A stretch of 64,000 nt of DNA from Acanthosepion pharaonis (taxonomy: Eukaryota; Mollusca; Cephalopoda; Sepiida; Sepiidae), in contig CAHIKZ030002090.1 of assembly GCA_903632075.3 (NCBI GenBank), forward strand, positions 4,950,001-5,014,000, given 5' to 3'. A program made the translations under genes and the position numbers. The notes under the pieces were generated by a model. That model had not been told where the DNA came from. It saw nothing but the letters and a program-made list of their open reading frames with translations, and searched no databases. Positions 10,681 through 20,734 of the stretch are shown here, piece after piece. Each line of letters begins with the position of its first letter. Positions within the stretch are counted from its first letter, which is position 1.

Positions 10681-10711
<31 letters not shown>
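10681..10711. repeat. (AT)n microsatellite
   Basis: AT run of about 30 bases immediately after a fold-back repeat. Confidence 0.95.
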
Positions 10712-10712
<1 letters not shown>

Positions 10713-11361
10713 TAAAATGAGAACAAATGGAAAACAAATTCCGCTGTACGTAACATTTAATTTAAAAGACGACTCAATAGTAGAGTTAAATATTATTTAT
10801 TTTGGGATATTAAAAAAGATACATGCTAAAAATTCTCTACAATTACAATGATGTTTCAACTCCCCAAATGTGTGTCCTTGAGCGACGTTAAACGACTGGC
10901 GGGCGACAGATTAATTTAGTTTCAAAAGCAAAATATTAAAAAAAAAAAAAGGCTTGTGGACTATGGCGTGATTAATCAATCGAATGTGACAAACGCTAAG
11001 TTCAAACCTAACAGTATTTTTTTTAATAAAGCTCATGATACAAAGTTGACTGCATATAAATCCTAGACAATTTTCTTATAGACAGATACAAGTTGTTACA
11101 TTATTTTGTAAGATGTATCGAAGTCTGACGTTCAACTTACCAAATAAGTAAAAGATAAAAGGTGTAGGGAGGTAATTTAACACAATGCTAACCAGTTATA
11201 TGCGCGTTCAACTTATTACATGAAATTTTATAGTTGATAAATAAAAGCCTTTTTAAGAAAATAACTTAACCTTTTGAAAAACAAAAAAAGATAAAAAAAT
11301 ACAAAATTACTTTTGATAAATTAATATGCAACCATTACATAAAGAGCATCCATATAAGATG

Positions 11362-11363
<2 letters not shown>
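10712..11363. other. Unassigned sequence
   Basis: No supported feature. Confidence 0.3.

Positions 11364-11417
<54 letters not shown>
11364..11417. repeat. (AT)n microsatellite
   Basis: Uninterrupted AT run of about 53 bases. Confidence 0.97.
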
Positions 11418-11420
<3 letters not shown>

Positions 11421-11429
11421 AATGTCCTA

Positions 11430-11560
11430 TTTCGATTGCGTTTAAGCATTTTAACAAACTGTCCGCCGCTGGTGTTGACCTCAGTATCCACTTTTATATT
11501 TATATACGCTCTCTCCCTGATATTGAGCATTTTAACCCATAAATGTGGCATACTTTTAAA
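11430..11560. repeat. Dispersed repeat X
   Basis: 'tggtgttgacctcagtatcc' and 'ctctccctgatattgagcat' align with the X copies at 9.4, 12.0-12.5 and 48.5 kb. It lies between two AT runs. Confidence 0.6.
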
Positions 11561-11574
11561 CTATATATTTATCG

Positions 11575-11576
<2 letters not shown>

Positions 11577-11606
<30 letters not shown>
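11577..11606. repeat. (AT)n microsatellite
   Basis: AT run of about 30 bases. Confidence 0.95.
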
Positions 11607-11610
<4 letters not shown>

Positions 11611-11979
11611 TAAGAAATGGACAAGGTCCGACAATTTATTTATTAAAGACATTTTATATATATATAATTACTAATTCTGATCGGCTGTGGACCAGTAGAT
11701 GACTTTTCTAACCTTCCTCGCTCCTGCATACAATTTTACATATGTCGCAATTAGAGGACTTTTGGAGAGCCTTGAAAGATACTCTCTCCTCGTGCTCGAC
11801 GTCAAGCCTGAAAATTTTATCACAAAACTGATATAAGTAACCAATATGCATGTCAGAAAGGAAATGCATATATGGACTGCCCATTTTCATGTGATCTTAG
11901 ATGACTAATAAATCCAGCAAGATACATAAACACATATATACACAAACACATCTATCTATCTATTTATATATATATATAG

Positions 11980-12555
11980 TCTACAGTGGGGTCAACATCG
12001 CGGGTGACTTTTTCATGCTTGAACGCAACCTTCAGAGGCCATGTGTGCAGTGTGCTAGCCAATGATGTATTATGGTCATTAAGGACTAATGTAATATCCT
12101 AACGGTTATGAGGTAGGCGATGTTGGTTAGATTTCAAACTATTCTAGACGCTATTAAGTGCAAATAATTGTCGATCCGATCGTGGTTATTTGTAGTTTTT
12201 GTATAATGTGGTTTGTTAACTTATTACTCATTATTTGTCATTGATTACTTATTTATTTGTTATTATTATTATTATTACATTTACTTGTGTTTATATGTTT
12301 ATATGTGCATTCGTCGTTTGTTAGTCTGTTTATTTATTTTGATATTTTGTTTTTATTTTCAGAGGTGGATTATCTTATTTGTTTAGTCTACAATAGTGGC
12401 TTTGACTAAAGTATGTTACATCATCTGCATCGTATATAGTGTATCGAGCTAACACACATGGCCTGAAGAGTGTGTTCAAGCATGAAAAAAAAAACTGTCA
12501 ACACCCAGTGCTGATCTCAGCGTTGAGATCACTATTTACATAAGCTTTTTCCCTG
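11980..12555. repeat. Repeat X, copy with inverted ends
   Basis: The left end (12005-12060, 'catgcttgaacgcaaccttc' then 'ggccatgtgtgcagtgtgct') pairs with the right end (12445-12490), read in reverse as 'catgcttgaacacactcttc' then 'ggccatgtgtgttagctcg'. The ends are inverted with about 370 bases between, suggesting a non-autonomous DNA element or two opposed copies. The interior is AT-rich with no coding frame. Confidence 0.55.
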
Positions 12556-12574
12556 ATATTTGTCCAAACATGTC

Positions 12575-12769
12575 AGTCAGCTATGTGTCATGCGTGATAC
12601 ATGCTTGGGCGATCTGCCTCGTCACTCATGTATCTTTCGATACATGTGTGACGAGGCAGATTTTTTTCCCCACAGTAGGTTGTCATTTCTTTCTGCGGTA
12701 GACCAATTGACATACAAGTTTATAGAACCTAGTCTATCCTGCTATTTAACAATGAATCGACATTTTTTG

Positions 12770-12770
<1 letters not shown>
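12575..12770 (-). mobile_element. SINE-A distal part with long internal hairpin
   Basis: On the minus strand, 'gtctaccgcagaaagaaatg' then 'caacctactgtgggg' match the SINE-A tail at 1195-1230. 12612-12661 forms a stem of about 22 bp with a GAAA/TTTC loop and only one mismatch. The copy at 1005-1310 carries a related but shorter hairpin. The tRNA head is missing. Confidence 0.68.

Positions 12771-12771
<1 letters not shown>

Positions 12772-12813
<42 letters not shown>
12772..12813. repeat. (AT)n microsatellite
   Basis: AT run of about 42 bases. Confidence 0.97.
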
Positions 12814-12817
<4 letters not shown>

Positions 12818-13429
12818 CAGATCATTATTTTTTAGAAAGAAATTGTTATACATATTCAGTGTTTACAGAGACTCGAGGTTCAAAATAAAAATACCTGATG
12901 CGATAACTGTTTATGCTCCATTCGTTTTTTTTTTCATTCATTCTTTAATTTCATGCAGAATAAATCTTTTCCTTTCCTTTCTTTATGGCTTCATTGTTCG
13001 GTGTAATGAAAGTTTTACTGACAAATTTTCATCCTTTCACGTGATCATCCTTTCGATAACAGTGAATTTTCCTTCTCTCTTTTCGACAGACCAAATCTTC
13101 CTTCTGTATCACGTTTGAAAAGCTTCCCACTGCCCGTTATTTTATTTCTGTTTCATCAAAAAATTAACAAAAAAAAAAGTTTGTCCCAGATTGTTTTCTT
13201 TATCTCTACCGTAGCGTGTTTATTTGATATCTACAAAACCCGCCATTTGCATATCTGCCGTTAATCAGTTTTAAGCTAAACTATTCACGTCGATAGAAGC
13301 AAAATCGTACGAAAACCGGTTTTTGAAATTTCCCGAACCCATAACTAGGAAATAGAATTGGGAAAATTTAACACTGACAAAGCAAGTAGGAAAATTTAAA
13401 TATTCTGAAACAAGTAAGAAAATTTAAAT
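12814..13429. other. Unassigned sequence
   Basis: An open frame at 12843-13118 has no recognisable motif and hydrophobic, low-complexity composition. I do not call it a gene. Confidence 0.3.
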
Positions 13430-13625
13430 ATTCTGGGAAACCTTTTAACAGAGAACGGAAAACGTGGCATCGAAATCCAATGTCACATTTGGATAACTAA
13501 CGATGCCTTCAGAAAGCTAAGCAAAGTATTAAAAATAAGGAAAATTTTATTAAAAACAAAGGAAAAAGTGCTGAAATGTTATATATCATTTCTTCTATAA
13601 TGCAATGCATGTTGGATAATTACAT
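13430..13625 (+). mobile_element. RTE-type LINE fragment
   Basis: It reads RGIEIQCHIW, then NDAFRKLSKVLKIRKILLKT, matching the block after the RT palm of the RTE copy at 54570-55940 (EIRSHIGIAKDVLPKLSK). Stops interrupt the frame. Confidence 0.68.
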
Positions 13626-13854
13626 TATTTCTTCTATTCTAAAATTCTTAAATTTATAACAATACATGCTATCAAATCGTTTGATAGGACATGGCATATC
13701 GGTCTCCTTCGCAAATTGAAAGATTAAGATCTTTCTGGACGAGTTCTTGAATTAATTCAATCTTTCTTATCAAATTGCAAAATGAATGTTGTCTTGAACG
13801 GCCACTCTTCTAGATCTTTTTTTATTAATGCATGTTTTCCTTAGGCCTCTATCC

Positions 13855-14503
13855 ATGGGCTTATGTTATTCCTAATTTTCATCAATGACATTCCTGATGT
13901 TTTCAGATCACAGCTTGTCATCTATCCTGATCGCACAACCATTTACCCATGTCTTAATAGTAAGTCTGATTGGTTTGATAAGGTTAAATTGGTAGCTGAT
14001 TTTAAAAGTGACCTACAATCTGCTGTTAACCAGAAAAAGAAACGGCTTGTTAATTTTAAGGACTCCAAAAACAATTACTCTCTATTAATCATGGGAGACC
14101 CCATTCTGACGCTCACCTCCAGGAGAGTTACTCGTTGCTACTTCTCGGAATAACGTCCTCTGCTGATATGAAATGTAAAGATTATATTGAATCAAGCTCT
14201 AGATCTGCTATTAGGAAAGTTGGTTCACTGTCTCAAACTATGCAATTTTTCTCTCCAGTATCTATCGTACATATTTATGAATCTATTGTTCGACTATGCT
14301 TCGAATATTGCTGCCACATCTGGTCTAATGCCCCTACTGTATATTTAGGGATTCTCCATAAAATCCAAAGAAGAATCTGCAATGTTATTGGTCCTGGCCT
14401 TACATCTCGGTTTCAGTTACTTTCCCACCGCTATATTATAGCTTCTTTGTGTCTTTTCTATAAGTACTTTCATGGTAATTCTTCCGATGAACTTTCCTCT
14501 ATG
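13855..14503 (+). mobile_element. LINE-A reverse transcriptase fragment, 5' part of a split copy
   Basis: The first frame reads LFLIFINDIPDVFRSQLVIY, then PDRTTIYPCLNSKSDWFDKV. The usual palm sequence A-D-D is replaced by P-D-R, so the catalytic site is lost. A second frame from 14135 reads LLGITSSADMKCKDYI, RKVGSLSQTMQFFSP and FEYCCHIWSNAPTVYLGILH, then LCLFYKYFHGNSSDELSSM. Homology breaks at 14503 and resumes at 14825. This is the most complete LINE-A RT in the window, but it is frameshifted. Confidence 0.8.
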
Positions 14504-14824
14504 ATAATTGCAATCATTGTAAATATATATTGGGTTTTCATTTTTAAAAGTTGTTATTTTTATTCCTACTCCCAAACACACATACAGACAAATTTTACAT
14601 ATAGGAACAAGTTAAGACTTCATAGAGATTCGGAGATATTATGGTGGCTGTAGTAAGAATGGCAAGTAAAAATGTGCTGTTTTGGCGTTAGGCCATACTG
14701 TGGTATGTTCAGGTCATTAATTGCGGCTAAGTTTAAGATAAGACAGATTGAAGACCAGCTTTCCTCTATCCTCCCTTTGGCCTTGTGCCACATTTTTATG
14801 TCATCAAAATAAATATTACTTTCT
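14504..14824 (+). mobile_element. 321-bp insertion inside LINE-A, SINE-B-like end
   Basis: It is bounded by a short direct duplication, 'tctatg' at 14498-14503 and 14825-14830. It separates sequence that is contiguous in other LINE-A copies. Near its end it carries 'ttggccttgtgccacat', the distal SINE-B motif, then an A/T-rich tail 'aaaataaatattac'. A clear tRNA-like head was not found, so SINE assignment rests on the tail and the duplication. Confidence 0.6.
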
Positions 14825-15085
14825 TCTATGGTACCTAGACATGAATTTAAGAGCAGTGCTAGTTTGACGACAAGGCCTTGGCTACAAGTTCTTACTGCAG
14901 TTGAACTGGCTTGATTTAAACGTAAGTTTCTTTTCTCGCACTTCTCGCTTGTGGAACACTCTTTCTGCTTTTTGCTTTCCTGCCAACTTTGATCTCCAAA
15001 GAAATTTAATGCATCTACTGTCTTCTTGATTCCGCCCCTGTTTTTGTTCTCTAATCTTTATTATTTTCATTTACTAAGCTTGAGA
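14825..15085 (+). mobile_element. LINE-A 3' part of the split copy
   Basis: It resumes at 'ctatggtacctagacatgaa'. 'ttctcgcacttctcgcttgt' and 'gccaactttgatctccaaag' match the C-terminal block (SRTSRLWN... FPANFDLQ) of other LINE-A copies. Frames are broken. Confidence 0.75.
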
Positions 15086-15164
15086 CTACCAATCTTTCTA
15101 TACTGTTGGGAATGATATTACATATGAGGTTGATAATTTAGAAATATTGTTAAATAACATTGAC

Positions 15165-15305
15165 TGTGGAGGGCGTATTGAAATGCCTTCTGGAAGCTAA
15201 GCGAACGGTTAAGTGATATGGAAATATTATTAGAAATCTTTTTAAAAGTGAAGAAATTGTATCACATAACTAACCTCATGGAGAACATTGAATCCTGAAT
15301 GAAAC
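15165..15305 (+). mobile_element. RTE-type LINE fragment
   Basis: It reads NAFWKLSERLSDMEILLEIF in a broken frame, the same block as 13430-13625. Short and decayed. Confidence 0.55.
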
Positions 15306-15478
15306 TGGTGGTATAGTCAGACAGATATGAAGAACACTGCAATAACTATACGGCTCGCTAATTTGTAGACGACTGAACCGAAAGGATTTCATACACAAGT
15401 TACACGAAAAAGACCCTACCAAAAAGACATACAAAAAAATACATGTTTAATATTCGTTGAAAATGTTCGACCATCACA

Positions 15479-16095
15479 GCTGAAAATATTTCAGCTGGAG
15501 TATTTAACAGCGCCCCCACGTGGTCGTATGTGGCACTAGGCCGAGTTTATCGTGGGTTCTCCGAACCCGTAAGCTCGGCCAAAATTATTCCTTTCGAAGC
15601 AGTATAAATGGGTCCAGGGTCGGTCTACCTCCCCGAACGAGACTCTGCCCTTCTGAATAGCCTCGTCCGGGTTCCTCTCTGCCCGAAGGCAGACAGTTCG
15701 ACTATCACTGCTTAATAGATTTCAGCTAGAATATTTAACAGCCCCCCCCCAACCACCACGAGGGTTGCATGTGGCACAAGGCCGAGGTTATCGTGGGTTC
15801 CCCGATACCATATAAACGGGTTCAGGGACGGTCTATTTCCCCGAACGAGTCTCCTCCCTTCGTTCGAGCCTCGTCTGTGTTCCTCTCTGCCATCGGGCAG
15901 AGAGTTCAACCGAACAGCTGAAAAGATTTCACCTGGAATATTCAGCCACCCCACCACGAGGGTTACATGTGGCACAAGGCCGGGTTTAACGTGGTTTCGC
16001 CGAGACCATAGGCTCGGCCAAAAATATTCCCTTTCGAATCCGTATAAACGGGTTCAGGGTCAGTCACCCTCCTCCAAAGAAAATTTACGAGCAGA
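15479..16095 (+). repeat. Hairpin-cassette tandem array 1, left block (about 2.7 monomers)
   Basis: Monomers start near 15479, 15713 and 15921. Each has the ordered blocks 'cccacgagggt', 'tgtggcacaaggcc', 'acgtgggttctccg', a GAGCC/GGCTC stem, CCCGT-ATAA-ACGGG, 'ctacctccccgaacgag', a CTCTGCC-type stem, a CTCTCTGCC/GGCAGAGAG stem and an AGCTG/CAGCT stem. At 15883-15904 the second purine-pyrimidine stem is perfect over 9 bp with an ATCG loop. The third monomer stops at 16095. No coding function is claimed; frames across the array run in several directions. Confidence 0.85.
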
Positions 16096-16275
16096 ATATT
16101 CTTCGTTATCATCCCATGTTAACACCACAAATTAAGGGAAGAGAGGGGGAATAGATGACATACTCTTATTTAATACACTCTTTAAAAGCCTCCAGTGGTC
16201 AAGGGAACCAAATAGAGGCTATACAATGCCTCATTCTATGAGAAAAACAAAGACTTAGCCTCTTTGTGGATACGT

Positions 16276-16515
16276 CTAAAATGGTTTCGAGCAGACAAAA
16301 TAGTCGTCTATTTTGATTGGAATTATTACACTGATACATTCATAAAGTGATTCATGTTTTCTATAGCGGCTGAACAGGGCCGGTATAAAACAAGATGATT
16401 GCCGTTTCACCTGGTATCCGTGAGAAGGTACAAAAGCATCAATGTTGGATTTAACCCATGAAGAAACCACGTGGTCACAATTCTCAATAGGAAGGTTAAG
16501 AATATCAATAAAAGA
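16276..16515 (-). other. Unknown open frame of protein-like composition
   Basis: The minus-strand frame (99 codons, the first part being AT-repeat translation) continues as RDASFIDILNLPIENCDHVV, then SSWVKSNIDAFVPSHGYQVK, then SCFIPALFSRYRKHESLYEC. Unlike most frames here its composition looks like a real protein, and it has no low-complexity bias after the first 15 residues. I do not recognise the family. It may be a transposon-encoded remnant. No start context, intron signals or neighbour supports a host gene. Confidence 0.3.
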
Positions 16516-16528
16516 GGCGTCTCGAATA

Positions 16529-16529
<1 letters not shown>

Positions 16530-16564
<35 letters not shown>
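16530..16564. repeat. (AT)n microsatellite, imperfect
   Basis: AT run of about 35 bases with one interruption. Confidence 0.9.
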
Positions 16565-16762
16565 TGACGGATCAAATCAACAATAAATAAATCAGTGTTA
16601 ATGGTGAAAATTTATTTATTTCTCTACTGGATCATGTTATTAACGTCATTGCAATTATGTGTGAAAAATAATATCGCCCAAACTTTCCGCCAAATCTGAA
16701 AGAAAAAAATATCATTAGGCTCTTAAAAATTCATATATAAAGTCGGTCCAAGTTATTGGAAC

Positions 16763-16766
<4 letters not shown>

Positions 16767-16820
<54 letters not shown>

Positions 16821-16821
16821 C

Positions 16822-16864
<43 letters not shown>
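16767..16864. repeat. (AT)n/(GT)n compound microsatellite
   Basis: An AT run of about 52 bases (16767-16818), then 'aggctt' and about 40 bases of GT. Confidence 0.96.
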
Positions 16865-16867
<3 letters not shown>

Positions 16868-16984
16868 ATGTCGCTGTGTGTGTATAGATATGGTAGGCCG
16901 ATGAAAGAAATTCGATAAATTAAAAATCATAATAATATTTCTCAGAAGATTTATTGAATTTTAGTAATCCTTAAGATCTAGTGG

Positions 16985-17667
16985 AAGCATGATGAGGCAG
17001 ATGTTAAAGTTTTTCGGAATTTTCGGACATAATTGTGTCCTTTCTCAAACAGAAATAAAAATAATGAATTGGGACTCGGGGTGGGGACGTATTATATTAC
17101 TGCTGAGATCCAATACGTTTGGGGCTAATAGTTTGCCTCGATTAGGGTTTTGTAGAAGACATTTGCTAAAAGTTTATTTATCGAGTATATCTAAATTCCT
17201 ATTTAAGCCGAGAATGTGTGAATTTATTTTAAAGTTGATTTTAACTCGGTCTGTCGACTTTCTTGTCGGCATTTTAAATGAAGCCTCTAAAACGCATTTA
17301 ACATTATCAATACTATCGTCCGGTTGGTTTTCTTTTGGTTCTTAAACCGAAGACGGAATTTATATGTGTTTCCTCGATATAATTTCCATTTTTTGTATAT
17401 ATTGCAAAGAAGTAAATATATTACCTTTGAATTGTCACAAGTCAAAGGAGTATGTTGGGTTACTGAATGCGTGCCAGTGGCATAAAAATACTATCGGTGA
17501 TATCTCGACAAACTTGGCATCGAGGTTTCTTACACGTTTCATTGAGTACCTGTCTATATTTCTGAGATGAGGTATTATGTACCCTATTTACATTATTCGG
17601 TCTATTGTCCTCATCTTTGTCGCCATATTTATCACGTTTCGGCCGTTGTACGTTCCGGCTTTCTTCA
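16985..17667 (-). mobile_element. Penelope-like element fragment with GIY-YIG traces
   Basis: It is read from 17667 downward. The first bases are the PLE-type terminus hairpin (17636-17669, CCGG...GGCC followed by gaaacg). The frame then continues NETCKKPRCQVCRDI, a Cys-rich linker, and later VIYLLLCN, LYRGNT and FRLRF, which fit the GIY-YIG endonuclease core of PLEs with the first Tyr kept. Downstream residues QESRQTEL fit the domain's end. RT motifs are absent, and stops separate the blocks. It lies between two parts of hairpin array 1 and appears to interrupt it. Confidence 0.62.
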
Positions 17668-18640
17668 AACGGGATTGGGTTGGTCAACCTCCCCGAACGA
17701 GAGTAGACAGTTCGACCGTCTAGCTGGAACACATCCCAGCTAGTCAATATCTACTATCACCCACCACAAGGGTAGATGTTGCATAAGTCCGAGTTTTACG
17801 TGGGTCTTCCGAGCACGTAGGCTCGGCAAAAAATATTCCCTTTCGAGCCCCTATAAACATGTTTAGGGTCAGTCTACCTCCTCGAACGAGACTCTGCCTT
17901 TTGGCGGAGACTCGTCTGGGTTCCTATCTGCCCGAAGGCAGAATTCGACTGTTTAGCGGAAACAGATCGCAGCTAGTCAGTATTTACTAGCACCCCCACC
18001 CACGAGGGTAGATGTGGCACAAGGCTGAGTTTAACGTGGATCTTCCGAGCCCGTAGGCTCAGCCCCAAAATGCCCGTAGAACCCGCATAAACGGGATCGG
18101 GTTAGTCAACCTCCCCGAATGAGACTTCGGCAGAGCCTCGTTCGTCTAGCTGGAACAGATCACAGCTAGTATATTTAGCTACCCACCCACGAGGGTTGCA
18201 TGTGGCATAAGGACAGTTTAACGTGGGTCTTCCGAGCACGTAGGCTCGGCCAAAAATATTCCCTTTAGAACCCATATAAACATGTTCAGGATCAGTCTAC
18301 CTCCCCGAACGAGACTGTGCGCTTCGGCGGAGCCTCATCCGGGTTCCTCTCTGCTCAGAGGCAGAGTTTTCGACTGTTCATCTGGAACAGGTCCCAGCTA
18401 GTATATTTAGCTACCCCCACAAGGGTTGAATATGGCACAAGGCCAGTTTATCGTGGGTTCTCCGAGCCCGTAGGCTCGGCCAAAAATATTCCCTTTTTAA
18501 CCCTTATAAACGGGTTTAGGGTCAGTCAACCTCCCCGAACGAGACTCTGCCCTTCGGCAGAGCCTCGTCCGGGTTCCTCTATGCTCAGAGGCAGAGAGTT
18601 TGACCGGCTAGCTGAAACAGGTCTCAGCTAGTCTCTGTAG
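17668..18640 (+). repeat. Hairpin-cassette tandem array 1, right block (about 4.4 monomers)
   Basis: Monomers begin near 17755, 17980, 18180 and 18410, after a partial one at 17668. In the last monomer the stems are CCGAGCC-CGTA-GGCTCGG (18462-18479) and a composite stem at 18534-18573. The composite stem pairs CCCG, ACGAG and CTCTGCC with GGCAGAG, CTCGT and CGGG around a CTTC loop: 16 pairs with two single mismatches. In the partial first monomer CTAGCTGG / CCAGCTAG (17720-17743) is a perfect 8-bp stem. All monomers have the same polarity. Confidence 0.87.
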
Positions 18641-18726
18641 TCTGTTGACTTACAGGAACTTATAGGTAGTTACTACCTATAGTGTAGTTACTCATGGAGG
18701 TGACAGGTTATTCCATTACATCAGTT
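18641..18726 (+). repeat. 3' tail module of hairpin element, copy 1
   Basis: It contains an 8-bp perfect stem ATAGGTAG / CTACCTAT with a 3-base loop, then 'agtgtagttactcatgg' and 'gacaggttattccattacat'. The same tail follows array 2 at 20104-20193, which shows that array plus tail moved as one unit. Confidence 0.75.
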
Positions 18727-19051
18727 GTCTAGATCAGAGTTTCTCAAACTTTTTCAGACGTGGAACCCTCTTAGTTTCAGTAATTGGGGGGGGGATTTTA
18801 TACTTTTATATGGTCGTAATATAAATATTTTCATATACTTTTCTATATAAGTACGTTCAAAAACCAATTAAAACAATACATATTGATATATTTTTAATAA
18901 TAATGTTTTTTTTTCATTTTCATAATTCCGACAAATAGCACAAGGAACAGAATTACAATGTTAACATGAAATTTACTTCATACATATTATATTCCGTGCC
19001 AATAGGAATATATACTTGACAAACACGGTGAATAAATGAGTAAAGGTTTAT

Positions 19052-20193
19052 TGTAATAACCCGTACAATAATAAATAAGGTACAGTTATGCGCACGATCG
19101 TCGCAAGTCAATCCAGTAGTGGATTGAAAGGTCGGTAGTTCTCGTGTAAGTCTGAGTTTTACTCAACAGATGGCAGCTAGTATATTTATTAACCGCCCCA
19201 CGCGATCAGATGTGGCACAGGGCCGAATTTAATGTGGGCTAATTCGAGCCTGTAAGCCCAGCCAAAATTTTCCCGTAGACCCCGTATAAAACGGTGTCGG
19301 GTATCTGTTTCACGAGACGGAGAATCTGCCCTTCGACATAGCCTCGTTTGGTGATGCTCTCTTCCCGAGAGAGAGAGTTCGACCAGTACAGCTGGGAAAG
19401 ATTCCATCTAGACAGTATCTAGCAACTGCTCCATGTAGTCACATGTGAAACAAGGCCGAATATAATGTGGGGTTCCCGAGCCCGTAGGCTCGGCCAAAAA
19501 ATCCCCGTAGACGCCGCATAAATGGGATCGGGTCATCTACCTCCCCGGATGAGAATCTGTCCTTCTTCATAGCCTCGTCCGGTTCCCCTCTCCCCAAAGG
19601 CAAGGAGTTCGATTAGCACAACTAGAAAAGATTCCAGCTAGACGGTATCTAGCAACTGCCCCGCGCATGCACATGTGGCACAAGTCCGAATTTAATGTGC
19701 GGCTTTCGAGTCCGTAGGCTTGGCCAAATATCCCCGTAGACCTCGCATAAACAGGATTGGGTCTGTCTACCTACCCGGACGAGACTCTGTCCTTCGACAT
19801 AGGCTCATCCGGGTTCCAGATGCCTTCGGGCAAAGAGTTCGACCAGCACAGCTGGAAAAGATTCCAGCTCGACGCTATTTAGTAACTGCCCCACGCAGTC
19901 ACATGTGGCACAAGGCCGAATTTAAAGTGGAGTTCCTGACCCCAGGGGCTCGGCCAAAAAATCCCCGTAGACCCCGCATAAACGGGATCGGGACCGTCTA
20001 CCTCCCCGGACGAAACTCTGCCCTTCGGAATAGCCTCGTCCGGGTTTCTCTCAGCTCGAAGGCAGAGAGTTCGACTAGCGTACCTAGGAAAGATTCCAGC
20101 TCGACTCTGTAGTCCGTTGACTTACCGCTACTTATAATAGTTACTACCTATAGTGTAGTTATTCATGGGGTGACAGGTTATTCCATTACATCA
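19052..20193 (+). mobile_element. Hairpin-array element nested in the hAT
   Basis: The left boundary is tentatively the string TGTAATAACCCGTAC (19052). The right end reads inward as TGTAATGGAATAACCTGTC (20190 to 20172), giving an imperfect inverted terminus. Between them lie about 100 bases of unique sequence, array 2 (19163-20103) and the shared tail with the ATAGTTACTAC-type hairpin. The boundaries are inference; only the array and tail are well supported. Confidence 0.45.
19163..20103 (+). repeat. Hairpin-cassette tandem array 2 (four monomers of about 228-243 bp)
   Basis: Monomers begin near 19163, 19406, 19641 and 19876. They differ from array 1 as a subfamily ('gtcacatgtggcacaaggcc', 'ccccgtagaccccgcataaa'). 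Stems persist with changed sequence: the first monomer has CTCTCT-TCCCG-AGAGAG where array 1 has CTCTCTGCC-CGAA-GGCAGAGAG. Both strands carry long frames here (e.g. 130 codons at 19720-20112). The peptide is periodic with the DNA repeat, so I reject coding. Confidence 0.85.
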
Positions 20194-20734
20194 ATACGTA
20201 ATCAGAATTTTTGAATCATTCAGTGAGAACAATACTTCTGTTTCATAATGTTAAATGATTTTTTAATGTTTAGATTTATACTTGAGTGTTTGATTCTCAA
20301 GTCCGCAGCAAGATTAAGTCTACTTAGGTATTTAAACTTTATTGCAATGTAATAGGAAAATCCACCTTCATATAAGTAGGCTGTTGTGTTTTTAACCGGA
20401 ATGTATACACACCAAAGTTACGTCAACGAAAGTCAATTAACAACCAGAGCTTTTCCAATATGGCGAGAAAATTAACTTTCAGATTTATGTGTTGTCATAG
20501 TAAACAGATGATATCACAATCAATAACTACTTTCAATTCAGCAGTAGAATGATACAATTATCATTCAATGATATGCGATATAAAAAAAAGTATTACACGA
20601 TACATGACAACATTATGGAACAATCTAAATCTGTTGGCAACTATGTTTTTAGAAATTATTTACCAACCTTGATAATGTGTTATGTTAAACATTTATTGCC
20701 CAGAACTGTTGTTACGGAACCCCAGACACTCCTT
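20194..20734. other. Right interior of hAT-like element
   Basis: Unique AT-rich sequence between the nested array element and the right terminus. No transposase motif. Confidence 0.4.

Noticed and set aside
18679..18700. Helitron 3' end at the hairpin of the array tail
   Set aside because: A hairpin is present, but no CTRR terminus followed by T at the right distance.
19720..20112. 130-codon open frame on the plus strand
   Set aside because: Its peptide repeats with the DNA monomer, other frames of the array are also open, and base pairing in stem-loops explains the conservation better.
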